Positions 13,574 to 23,039 of a DNA stretch of 64,000 nucleotides are shown piece after piece. Position 1 is the first letter of the stretch; each line of letters opens with the position of its first letter. The notes beneath the pieces were generated by a model. The model saw nothing but the letters and a program-made list of their open reading frames with translations. It was not told where the DNA came from and made no database searches. Position numbers and translations under genes: made by a program. Origin of the DNA: Vespula vulgaris (lineage: Eukaryota; Arthropoda; Insecta; Hymenoptera; Vespidae); NCBI RefSeq assembly GCF_905475345.1, contig NC_066592.1, positions 4,719,001-4,783,000 on the forward strand, in the 5' to 3' direction.

Positions 13574-15675
13574 GTAAGATCTTTTTCTAATATCAATTTT
13601 AATTGACATTAACGACACGTATATTTTCAAGATCACGTGTTTCTAAGAAATGCGTAAAGCGTTGTAAGAAACTTCATTCGCACGATACTAGCTGTTTGAA
13701 ATCCGAAAAAGAATGTTTGAAACGTACGATTCTTTGTGGGTTTTGTGATGATGCTATCAATGACGTAGTTCGTAAATTGGTAAGTCATATTAAATCCTTT
13801 ATCTAAGTTGACAAAGTTTAATAGGTCGATCGTATTTAATTATTGACTTTCGTATGATCCCAAGTTTTTACCACCGATATGTTATAAATCATTTTGCAAA
13901 GATGCCGAACATCTCCATGGTTTGTGGAAAAAAGTGGATCAACCTAAAAGTGACTCTATTAATGACAACTTCGTTATCAACGATCGCTCATTGGTAAAAA
14001 TTTGAATTGAAAAAAACTAACTAGTCGAGAAGAAAAATATGTTTCTTTTAATTATATGACATCTTTCATAATTAGTGTCTCAAAAAAGAAAATAAAAGAA
14101 AAGTATACTCTCGGTGTTCTCGACTTCTCAGTATCTTCAATTAATTCTGCTGTAGACTATATTCAAAAAAATTTCTTTTGTTAGAACAAACAAGGAATCA
14201 GATCCGATGTAAATCGAAAGAAAACATACGATTACAAATATCACGATAAATACGATTACAAATATAACGATAAAAACGATTACAAATATCACGATAAAAA
14301 CGATTACAAATATCACGATAAAAACGATTACAAATATCACGATAAAAACGATTACAAATATAACGATAAATACGATTACAAGTATCGCGATAATTACGGT
14401 GACAATAACAATGAACGTATTATAAATAGCAATAAACACGACGCAAAATATTTGATTAAAAATCGAAATCGTCTTCGTGATAGAAAAGGTGATACGTTTA
14501 AAGTAAAGAGTAACTTCAAGAAGGAAGAGATAAAAACGGATAAAAAGAATATTCGAGGAAAAGAAGAAGATTCTCGAGGGAGATTGAATAGGAGCAGAGG
14601 TCAAGAGCGTCCTGGCAAAATGATCCATGATCGTACGAATGAAAAAATTCCTCTTACACGTCGACCTCGAGAAGGGAAGAAGGAGATCGAAAAGGACGAA
14701 GAAATGACTCCTCGTAGAAAGACTAAGGAGACTTATCGTCAATCAGAAGGAAAAGGGAATAAGACATCCTCGGTAGTTGTGCCGAAAAAGGGAGATGTGC
14801 TTGACAGGGAAAGCGAATGGGCGTATCGTGACGGTGATGAGGAAAAAAATTTTCTTCGAAATCGTGAAAAACGAAAGAACGTTCATGAGAGAAACGAGGG
14901 TAACGACCAAACGCGAAATCCTGGTTCGGAAAAGAAATATAAAATGGGTGAGCATTTTTCGTAGTTTAGTAAGAGACGCCAAGGAAAAGTGTTACTTACC
15001 TTTTCTTTTTATTTCTTTTCTTGGAGCATCCGTTTTTTCTTTTAATAATAATCAATCACGTCTAGCAAAGTGAAGGAGATGAAAGCGTCAATTTGATTAA
15101 ATTCGAAAGCCGACGAAAATGTTTAATTTAGTCGATCGATCGATCGACTAAACTCAATTTTTTATTTCTTGTTGATACATCGTTAAACTTTTTTGCAGTT
15201 AATTAACAATATCTTGTTCGAATCTTCTATAGAAATTAGAAAAAATATTAACATCGTACTGTTTGTATTTTATTCCGAGAATAACTTTGCATGCAATATT
15301 TCACATATTTTAATGAACTGTTCATTAGCAAAAAAAAAAAACAAATAAACACGCGTCCGACAATTTTTAATCCTCCAAACATTTTTATCGATTTGAAAGG
15401 AAAATAAATTTTCGCTCTGGGAATGTTCTCTCGTTAGATAGCATGCAGTACTCGTTAAACCAAATAAAAGTGCTTAATCAACATAAATCTAAAATTTGAC
15501 CTAGTCAGACTTATAACTGATCTGCGGTTTCCCAACAGTATAATATCTCTTTGCCCTTCTTCCCTTGATTTCAAGTCTGAGCCGTAGGAATTACATAGAA
15601 ATTTACGATCGACCAAAAAAAAATAGAGATTATATAGAAATAAAAATAAGGATAGATTAAAAAATAGAGAAAAAG

Positions 15676-15715
<40 letters not shown>

Positions 15716-18700
15716 TGAAAAGAAAGAAATGTTATTTAACTTAGATACCGAGACATCGACGATTAATCCAAAATTTGGAAATAATATCGAAGATAAAAAT
15801 ACAAGATTGAAAGGTTCAAAATTCACGGGATCAAGCTTAGCCACCGACGAAGATTTTACACGAAAGAACGAATCTCGTTATCGACAAATAAAAACGATCG
15901 CCATGCTACCCTTTCAAAACAGAATTGGTAAAGACAAAAAAAAAAGGAAAAATATTAACGAAGAAAATTAACTAGGATAGAATGATATTTCTAACGAATG
16001 TACGCATGTACAATGTTCGATATCGATTGTCGTCAGTCAATCGAGATTCCTTCGAGTGGTTGGCCAATCGTATTTCGTAATTAACTCGCTGCATAGTCGA
16101 ATAATGTGATTTGTAATGGCATCCGTGTGTATATATCCTGTTTCGCATCCTAGAGAGATTCCTACTTTGTAGACTCTCCAAACACGATCGAATACCAATT
16201 ATCGAACGAGCACTTCGTGAAGCTTGGCTGGACTGTGTTGCCTATTAGGAAATTTATGAGGAAAATATATCTCTATGAAAGCAAGATGGCGAAACCTCAT
16301 TTGGATTGGTACGTAGAAATTTACGATTCGTATTTTGATAATTATTCGCAATTTCACCTCCATCCAGCTTCTATTTTTAATTTCACATTTCTAAGATAAA
16401 TCATATGTAAATCATATTACATTTAGAAATAATTTCACATCCTCGTTAGTCACGGTCTACATCTCGAGAAGTTTGAGCGCGTGTACAATTTTTTCTTTTT
16501 TCTTTCCTTTCTTTCTTCTTTTTTTGCGTTCCACAAATCCCAAAAAAAGCCTGACCTGGATTAAATTGAAATGAATGGATCTACATGAGCGAGGAATGGA
16601 GATCTCATTAAATAAAAACTAGCCATTAGAAAAAAAATAAAAAGACAAGAAACACGAAAGAAGAAAAAACGTGAAACAAAATAATGAGTAAGTATATGTA
16701 TAAGGGGTTGGACGAAAAGTACTCGAATTAAAGTACTCGTGTAATATTCACGGATTTACATTTAACTCTTGCGCCGAAGGGTTCTAATTTACAGAGATAA
16801 AGAAAGAACAAGACGATAGGGGGAAAGAGAGAAAGATAGAAAAAGAGAGAGGTAATTTTCATAAACGACGTGCTATATTATAAAAGATCGAAAGAAGGTT
16901 GAACGCGGAGAACGTGCCGGAATCTCGTTAACTCTCGTTATTACATTGTTCCTCGAGAATAACTTCTCTATTACTTACTAACGAGTTAACAATTAGCGCG
17001 AGATAGAGGGATGGGATGGGGTAGGGTGGTTGTGTCGGTGATGGTGATGGTAGGTTGGGAGGGGATGATGAAGGTGGGGGTGGGTCAGGGGGAGGAAGGA
17101 GGGAGAAGAAGGAGGATAGCGAGGCTTAATAAGACGATATTAGCGAGGAACATAGCGTTTTAATTTACTACGATGAGCGAACTTCTGCAATTTGTCGCAA
17201 TTAATCGTAATACTCTTCTCCTCGTGTCTACTCTTCGGCGTCTTCAGGTTCAAGAAATACCGATACGAAGATAGAAGATATTACGAAGATGGCGTCACGC
17301 CCTTCTTGAGCTTCCATCCCGACGAAACGGGCAAGGTTTTCTACCCGAATGGTCGGACAGCCGTAAAAATTCACAAGCCGGAAAATCGAGAATGTAATTG
17401 ATCGTCGACTTCCGGTACAATTCGTATATTTTTATCGTGCTAATATCTTCGCCACATATATATTTTCCTTGCGATAGTTTTTTTCTTGTCTTGCTTGTTT
17501 TTTCTTTTTCTTTTTAACTGAACGGATCCGCATGAATATAGGGTGTTTTTTGAAATGATTTTAAGATAATGATTTACAAATATATCTCATACATTCAATA
17601 CCTCTGTATGTTCTATTCGGAATAGTCTACATGTTACTATGAAAAGAAAAAATTTTGTTTCGTTTTTCATTTCGAAAGAAAAATAATTCTTTCGATACTT
17701 TTTTATCCTCCAAAAGTATTTCCCTTATATTTGAAATTTTAGATTAGTATTAGATACGAAACGGTCTTTAAAAATATACGTAATTTAATAAATTTCAAGA
17801 TGACATGTATACTGTATTCACGCCAGGAGGCAAGGACATTGTGGGTATCACGAGGAAGCCGCAAATAATTGCCGTTTTCGACAGTCTCTGCAACGGTGTT
17901 ATCCTTGACGAAAATGGCATCACGAGGTTTGTGTCACGAGAAAAAAGAATAGAAAACAAAAAAAAAAGTAGGAAAACGGAAAAAATAAAAATATAGATAA
18001 AAAACGAGAAAAGATGAAGAAGAAGGACGAACGAATTTTTTAATTTTGAACCAACGGCTTTTTTAATTACATTCTGTATCCCTCTTTCTTGATTATTTCC
18101 ACAGACTTTCTTATAATCAGATCGGGGGTATTTGGAGGGATAATCCTGGCGGATTGCCCTTTCTATGGACCTGGAGTAGCAATGTCGAGGAACCGATCAT
18201 TGAAAACGTATATTCGGTTAGTATATACTTACATATATAATATATTACATGGATTGAATCACCTTACATAATAAATGTCGATAATAATTGAACGTAATAT
18301 TGGATCCGATGATGTAGAATACCGTACTTATTGAATAAATTATAATAATTGTCTTGACCTATCGTACAATTTTGTTTATAAATAAAAAAATAATAGTTCC
18401 ATTAAAAAAAGAAAAAAAATCATAAATTGGATCGAATAAAACTACAAAAAAGTTTACGATACTTCATCGCAAGTAATACGAAAATTTATGTAATCAATCG
18501 AAAGTTTAAAATTACGTGAAAATATTCCTAGATAAAATCGATGAGTGAATTGGAAAGATTATTTCCATCCTTGAAAAAAGATCTGGAAAGGTATGTCGTG
18601 TTTTCCTAAAATTCCTTACAAGTATCCTTCAATATTTTCTACATTCTTGGTGATTGAATTTCTCGATCGATTATTTCGAAGCATTAGTAAAAAAAACACG

Positions 18701-19462
18701 CAAACTTCGTTGCCCTCTCCGATGACCTCGGATATGAGAGAAAAAGCGGAAATCGCAAGAGATGAGCAGAAACCCGTCGTTGTTAATGCTGTTGTCGAGG
18801 AACGCGAGAAGTATCTCGAATCCGAGTACGTACGTAATAAAAAAGTAGATCAACTTGCGTTCGAGTAAGGGTTATTGCTTACGGTTGTCGTTTCTCTGTC
18901 GGTCAGATTCTTCAACGACAAGAGAGAAGTTCACTCAATGAAAGAAGAGGACAACAAGACCATCAAAATAATCTGTATGAAATTAAACAAGTATTTGAGT
19001 TTTCGAATTCTCAATCGTAGGAACATCAATTTGAAATTTTTCGCCGGCACTAAAAGCATAAGGTACGTAAGAGACAACGTCGACAATAAAAATAAGATCA
19101 AGATTAATCTAATAATATTTTACGTCGCAGGATAGAACTAGGAACGATATTAGATTATAACAAGAAATTGAAATCCTATCACGAGGATGCTATAGATTGG
19201 AAAAAAGTTGTACAGAGGTGAGCGATTACACGAGTCCACGAATATTGTACCATCGTTATGTTTATAGAATTTTTAAGATAATATTTTTCAAAAAGATCGA
19301 ACGTTCTTTCTTTTTTTTTACTTTTCTTGCAGATGTAGGTTTCAAGATTCTTGGGAAAAAAGTGTAAGAACCGATAGTCTCCACAATTTGTCACGAGAAA
19401 TGGAATATGTTAAAAGATGCGCCAGACAACGTAAGATTATGTTAGAAAAATACAAGCCCTGA
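13545..19462 (+). CDS. FAM194/ERICH6-like protein, 14 exons, 782 aa
   Basis: Model: join of 13545-13573, 13632-13779, 13865-13993, 14185-14947, 15745-15927, 16173-16308, 17248-17393, 17800-17926, 18105-18216, 18532-18590, 18682-18825, 18907-19062, 19131-19217 and 19333-19462. All 13 introns are GT-AG, every junction keeps the frame, and the coding length is 2349 nt. Residues 1-102 are Cys-rich, 103-417 are very charged with an octapeptide repeat, and about 440-740 match the FAM194 C-terminal domain of ERICH6-type proteins. Hallmarks are FHPDETGKVFYPNGR, IIAVFDSLCNGVILDENG, SYNQIGGIWRD, PFLWTWSS, then the second half IKIICMKLNKYLSFRI and NLKFFAGTKSIR. In mammals ERICH6 genes are mainly testis-expressed; the molecular function is unknown. 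The start ATG at 13545 was chosen because it gives a 29-nt first exon whose GA|GTAAGA donor has the phase needed by exon 2. Uncertain points are the first exon and the exon 5 acceptor; the domain call is firm. Confidence 0.82.
13632..13993 (+). CDS. FAM194-like gene, exons 2-3: Cys/His-rich N-terminal segment
   Basis: Exon 2 (13632-13779) ends at a TTG|GTAAGT donor and exon 3 (13865-13993) ends at TTG|GTAAAA; both junctions are phase 0. The peptide holds Cys pairs and histidines, including KKCVKRCKKLHSHDTSC, LCGFCDD and ICYKSFCKDAEHLH. The spacing CxxC then CxxxxC then HxxH suggests a small metal-binding module. That is inference from spacing only; no named zinc-finger family was recognised. 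Confidence 0.68.
14185..14947 (+). CDS. FAM194-like gene, exon 4: octapeptide repeats and charged linker
   Basis: The largest exon (254 codons). It opens at a TTTCTTTTGTTAG acceptor exactly in phase 0; the intron's own TAG is the in-frame stop just upstream. Residues about 118-173 are seven tandem octapeptides of the DYKYHDKN type. The rest is a highly charged Lys/Arg/Glu-rich region (for example RPREGKKEIEKDEEMTPRRK), probably disordered. It ends AAA ATG G|GTGAGC in phase 1. The opposite strand of the repeat is also open and reads as IVFIVIFV-type hydrophobic repeats, which is a shadow. Confidence 0.78.
14230..14397 (+). repeat. Coding minisatellite, 7 x 24 bp
   Basis: Seven exact-length 24-bp units (GATTACAAATATCACGATAA plus four bases), all in frame with exon 4. 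Units 3, 4 and 5 are identical at the DNA level; units 2 and 6 carry AAC for CAC, and unit 7 is the most diverged. The encoded series is DYKYHDKY, DYKYNDKN, DYKYHDKN three times, DYKYNDKY and DYKYRDNY. The identical central units point to recent unit turnover. Confidence 0.95.
15127..15152. repeat. 26-bp perfect palindrome in intron 4
   Basis: The half-site TTTAGTCGATCGA is followed directly by its reverse complement, giving a perfect inverted repeat with a CGAT-repeat centre. It could form a cruciform in DNA or a hairpin in the intron RNA; no function is evident. Confidence 0.9.
15677..15712 (+). repeat. (GA)n tract just upstream of the exon 5 acceptor
   Basis: A pure (GA)n run of about 36 bases in intron 4 of the FAM194-like gene, ending 32 bases before the proposed exon 5 start. 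The usual polypyrimidine tract is therefore short (GTTATTTAACTTAG). Confidence 0.9.
15745..16308 (+). CDS. FAM194-like gene, exons 5-6
   Basis: Exon 5 is 15745-15927 (starts with AT completing GAT, ends ATT G|GTAAAG in phase 1). Exon 6 is 16173-16308 (acceptor CTACTTTGTAG, ends GAT TG|GTACGT in phase 2). The joined peptide runs from DTETSTINPKFGNN through KLGWTVLPIRKFM to MAKPHLDW, with the split Trp codon completed by the first base of exon 7. Exon 6 probably opens the FAM194 domain. Confidence 0.72.
17008..17026 (+). other. Canonical G-quadruplex motif on the sense strand of intron 6
   Basis: GGGATGGGATGGGGTAGGG fits G3+N1-7 repeated four times. It is followed to about 17105 by further G-runs (GGTTGGGAGGGG, GGTGGGGGTGGGTCAGGGGG). 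The tract ends about 140 bases before the exon 7 acceptor at 17247, and the G-runs are on the transcribed RNA. Confidence 0.85.
17248..18216 (+). CDS. FAM194-like gene, exons 7-9: first half of FAM194 domain
   Basis: Exons 17248-17393, 17800-17926 and 18105-18216. The acceptors are CGGCGTCTTCAG, AATTTCAAG and TTATTTCCACAG. The peptide keeps the family landmarks: a 'tail-like' FHPDETGKVFYPNGRTAV, then MYTVFTPGGKDIVGI, then IIAVFDSLCNGVILDENGIT, then LSYNQIGGIWRDNPGG and PFLWTWSS. The 17192-17247 segment in front is open in the same frame but is the pyrimidine-rich intron end, not coding. Confidence 0.85.
18532..18825 (+). CDS. FAM194-like gene, exons 10-11: linker inside the domain
   Basis: Exon 10 (18532-18590) encodes IKSMSELERLFPSLKKDLE. 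Exon 11 (18682-18825) encodes a segment starting SISKKNTQTSLPSPM and ending EEREKYLES. Both leave in phase 2 (AG|GTATGT and GA|GTACGT). The segment separates the two halves of the FAM194 domain. A second donor GTACGTAA lies four bases downstream of the exon 11 donor. Confidence 0.7.
18907..19462 (+). CDS. FAM194-like gene, exons 12-14: second half of domain and stop
   Basis: Exons 18907-19062, 19131-19217 and 19333-19462 are joined by phase-2 AG|GT junctions. They encode FFNDKREVHSMKEEDNKTIK, IICMKLNKYLSFRILNRRN, INLKFFAGTKSIRIELGTIL and a basic C-terminus ending MLEKYKP. The stop TGA is at 19460-19462. The TIKIICMKLNKYLSFRI and LKFFAGTKSIR blocks are typical of the distal FAM194 domain. Confidence 0.83.
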
Positions 19463-19515
19463 TTCAGAAGTACGTAAAAATAATTTTTCTCTACCGTTAT
19501 TTGTAAAAGCAATGA

Positions 19516-19521
19516 AATAAA
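19516..19521 (+). terminator. Putative polyadenylation signal AATAAA
   Basis: A canonical AATAAA hexamer 54 bases after the TGA of the FAM194-like gene, which would give a short 3' UTR. Confidence 0.6.
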
Positions 19522-20962
19522 ACTTGAGAAAATTTGTCAATGTTTTAAAATGACTTCTCAGTATCTGCTAATTGAATTTCTTAATACATCAACATATTTT
19601 TAACACAACATACGTACCTTAATGAGCACTCGAGATGAATTTCCCACCTTTCCCATGGCACGATATTACCCAACGAGCTATAACATCTCTCTATCGACTC
19701 TTACAAGGTAAAGGAAATTACCATGAGAAGGTCGTTACCGTAAGACCTTCCACATTGTCTATCCTCGCTCGTAAAGCAACAGCATTTCCAGCGATCCTCA
19801 GTATATATAATGTTCTCCCAACAAAGTCTGTTGTTGTATGTTAAATTTACTATACCATCTAATTTCAGTTGAATTTTCCCATATCCATCGATTAAAAGTT
19901 TTACACCGTTTAACCAATCAAAATGTTACAATTAAGAAATTAATTAATTGAAAAATTAATCAAATACAATTGATTTAATTAATCGATGAAACTAATCATT
20001 CATCGATGATTAAAAACGGTAATATTTGTTTTATGGTTTAATGATTCCATTTCTAATCAATGGTTTATCCTCTTTTTACATAAAATATTCAAAATTGTTT
20101 ATATATACATATATAAATATATATGTATGAATGTATAATATGTATGTATATACAAACCCGTAATAGTATTTACATGTATGTACATGTACATGAAATTCTT
20201 CTTTCATTCATCAAACAGATGAAAATTTTAATTTCTTATCAACATTAATAATTACGGATACAATTGCTTCTTTTTTTTTTAATTGGAACATTTAACGCTT
20301 AATCAAATTTGATTCCAATTTTGAGTATAGTACAAAGGTCGACGGGAAAGAAAAAACACGAACGCCGAGGTAGACGTATAGATAAAAATGATCAATGTAA
20401 TTAAAATAATTATCAAATAATCGAGAATATAATGTCTCGTACACGCGCATCCACCCTTTCGTTTGTGACGCGTGTAGTACAACACATACGTACGTACAAT
20501 AAATGTGATGTCAGCTCTTTCGCGAGTATCGATCGCGCGCAAAAAAAGAAAAGAAAAAAAAGGAAAAAAAAATAGAAATGCATGTTTCTTCTTCGTACAA
20601 TATATTCGTTCGTAATGTAATGTGTATCGTGTGCTTTTCTCGGTCTTTGTTTTTCAACTTAAATTAAAGAAAAAAAAAAAAAACAAAAACAAAAAGAACA
20701 ATTAATAAAAACTGTCTGTCACGTGTGTATGGGGGTGTGCTTAAAACACATACGTAATACAATATTCCCTCGACGCGGGAATATTTTTCTTGTTATCTTC
20801 TCGTTATAACTTAAACGTTAAACGAAATATATAAAAAGAGAGGATACGTAGGAGAGAAAAAAGATCGAGATGTCGAGAAAAAAATAAAATAAGTTAGGGT
20901 TAGATCGATCGATGGGTGAGGATGAAATGAGAGAAAGAGAGACAAAGAGAAAAAAGAGAAAG

Positions 20963-21032
20963 TATGTATGTATGTATGTATGTATGTATGTATGTATGTA
21001 TGTATGTATGTATGTATGTATGTATGTATGTA
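20963..21032 (+). repeat. (TATG)n microsatellite, ~17 units
   Basis: An uninterrupted TATG tetranucleotide run of about 70 bases, followed by TATATGTGTACGTGTA. It is long and pure, so probably length-polymorphic. Confidence 0.95.
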
Positions 21033-21265
21033 TATGTGTACGTGTATTTTTATTAAGAATAAACTAAAGATAACGAAGACAAAATAAATAGAAAATTCTT
21101 AAATAATAAGAGGTCGCCTAACGAGGCGAACTTCGATGAGCTTTTCGCGATGGCGACAAATCGTGAAGCTTGCGACACGTCCTGAGCTACGATGAGGATG
21201 ATACGAAATTATTTCAAGTGAAACAAGAGAGATACGATTTGATACACGTGTATGATACGTATATA

Positions 21266-21694
21266 CAGGTTGTTTCATTTTTAAACCGAATACTTAAATA
21301 TTTTCCTTGGAACGAGTTGGTATTAAAAAAAATAAAAAAAAATAAAAGAGAAAAAGACAAAGTTGCATTCGAAGAGAGAATTCACGATGACACGTGGAAG
21401 TCCTTTTTTTTATTCTACCTCGTCTCGATGTAAAAAAAAAAACAACGATATCCCCGAGTTTATTTTTGTTGTAAGAGCTATCGTTTTAACAAAAATATAT
21501 TCCATCAAAAAGAATACCGATGATCTTGATATCTCGAAGGAAAAAGGAAAAAGATTTATCTCAGAAAAAAAATACAATTTTACATGACAGCCTTTCTCTC
21601 TTCGAACGATGCAAATTCGTTCAGTTACATTTTCTTTCGTACTACTCTAATCAGGAGCAACAATTAGGCGTTCGATTTAAAATGAAACATCAAG
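21266..21694. mobile_element. MITE-like element (TA-flanked, ~429 bp)
   Basis: The left end is CAGGTTGTTTCATTTTTAAA and the right end on the opposite strand is CTTGATGTTTCATTTTAAAT. These give an imperfect terminal inverted repeat of about 25 bp (shared block TGTTTCATTTT-AAA-CGAA). Both ends abut TA (21264-21265 and 21695-21696). The length is almost the same as the element at 2486-2911 and the ends share the C(A/T)GGNTGTTYC form. There is no transposase frame, so it is a non-autonomous remnant. The interior is A-rich and not obviously alignable by eye with the other copy. Confidence 0.55.
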
Positions 21695-22631
21695 TATATG
21701 TATGTGTATATGTGTATATGTGAGTGGGTGAGTGAATATATAAATAATAAGGGGTGCACGGGTGATGGTCGGAAGCGCAGGATTTTGTGCGAATTTCAAT
21801 TGAAAGTCTGGAAGGACAATCCGATAGCCTGCGAATTATGTACAATGTCCTTCGAAAACTAAAGTAGTCGATACTCTTGCGATCTTACAAATTCATTGGC
21901 AAAATCGCAGGTGTATTAACCACTTGACGTGGAAGATGACTCGCTCTGCGATAAACGCTATCTCGATTACTTTCGTACTCGAGCGATCATAAAAACGATC
22001 TATTATCTCATCTATACGAAAGAAAAAAGAAAAGGAAAGAAAAAGAAAAAGAAAGTGCATATCTTCGACCTTCGTTGAGGAATACGTCAATAAATGGAAA
22101 ACGTTTGATCTAACTTTAGTTTCTCATAAGGTGTAACTTTAACCAAAGGACGTTCCCATTCTCCGTTTTCTCCGTCGATTAACACGAGAAATTTGGTCAG
22201 GATACGAACGAGAAAGTTTCCTCCAACTTGAAAAGTCGATATGATCGAATGTCTACTCGAAGTATCCCGATATCTCTGCGGAGAATTTGATCGTACGGGA
22301 ATAGAAAAGGAAGAAAAAAGAGAAAGAGAAAGAGAGAAGGAGAAAGAGAGAAGAAGAGAGCAAGAAGGAAATAGATAGGAATCCTGATTTCGAGGGAAAC
22401 GATTCGATAAGCGACGAATATGAAGAAACGGGAGAAGAAGAAAAGGGATAGAAAGAAATAAAAAGAATAAGGAGAAGGAATCCTCGATGAATTTCGAGTC
22501 GTGAACGAAATAACGTCTCGACGAGCGGTCCCAAGGGTGTCCTTTCCTTTAGGATCGTCGACGTTCCCTCCTTCCAACGTAAAGGTCCTTATTCGAGGTC
22601 CTTAAGTGGTCTGACGCAAGAACGCCTCTTC

Positions 22632-23039
22632 TCAATTGGCGACCTTGATGAACTCGGGATTCGGTACGGTACAATTTTCAGTAGCGTATGCCGGATGAAC
22701 GAAGGTGCTTCCAATGCCAACGTTCTTCCGATCGACGGAACGTACCCTGACGAATAGGAAAGCAGCTACGAGAGAGGCTACGACGACAACGAGTAGCAAC
22801 ATCACTAAACCCCCAACGAAGCCTGGTAAACTCATACAAATCGTTTCAGGATCGGTCGAGGCGCTAGCGTTTTGTATTACTACTGTGGTGTCATTGTTCG
22901 AATTCGTCGTGCCCAGTGCAAAATTCACGTCACCGGGCGCAACCACTTGGATTATTCTCGACGTGTTCACGTCTGTCATCTCTTGGGCAGCTCGCTTGTA
23001 CACGTGATTCGTGACTAGAGTGACGGTATGGTAGAAACT
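22632..23039 (-). CDS. ZP gene, last exon: transmembrane segment and tail
   Basis: Acceptor GACGTTTCAG, then SFYHTVTLVTNHVYKR, then VNTSRIIQVVAPGDVNFALG. The transmembrane helix FVGGLVMLLLVVVVASLVAA is followed by a short tail ending NPEFIKVAN and the stop at 22632. The upstream part of the open frame (MYNLFDQIQ and so on) is intron. Confidence 0.88.
   Translation of the reverse strand, partial: SFYHTVTLVTNHVYKRAAQEMTDVNTSRIIQVVAPGDVNFALGTTNSNNDTTVVIQNASASTDPETICMSLPGFVGGLVMLLLVVVVASLVAAFLFVRVRSVDRKNVGIGSTFVHPAYATENCTVPNPEFIKVAN

Larger units (their letters stand above)
19463..22631. other. Convergent intergenic spacer
   Basis: The DNA between the two converging genes. Besides the poly(A) signal, (TATG)n run and MITE-like element listed separately, it holds AT-rich sequence, GA-rich stretches (about 22310-22460) and possibly the 3' UTR of the ZP gene. 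On the - strand an AATAAA occurs about 1.2 kb beyond the ZP stop (near 21460), but which signal is used cannot be read from sequence. A 69-codon + strand frame at 19635-19844 is not convincing. Confidence 0.6.

Noticed and set aside
14137..14742. 201-codon - strand frame with IVFIVIFV-type hydrophobic repeats
   Set aside because: It is the antisense shadow of the coding minisatellite and charged exon 4 on the + strand, which fits into a phase-consistent gene with a known domain.
17192..17247. Hydrophobic leader-like frame (LIVILFSSCLLFGVF) before the FAM194 exon
   Set aside because: It is the pyrimidine-rich end of intron 6 ending in TCTTCAG, with no ATG start. The upstream exon at 16173-16308 supplies the split Trp codon.
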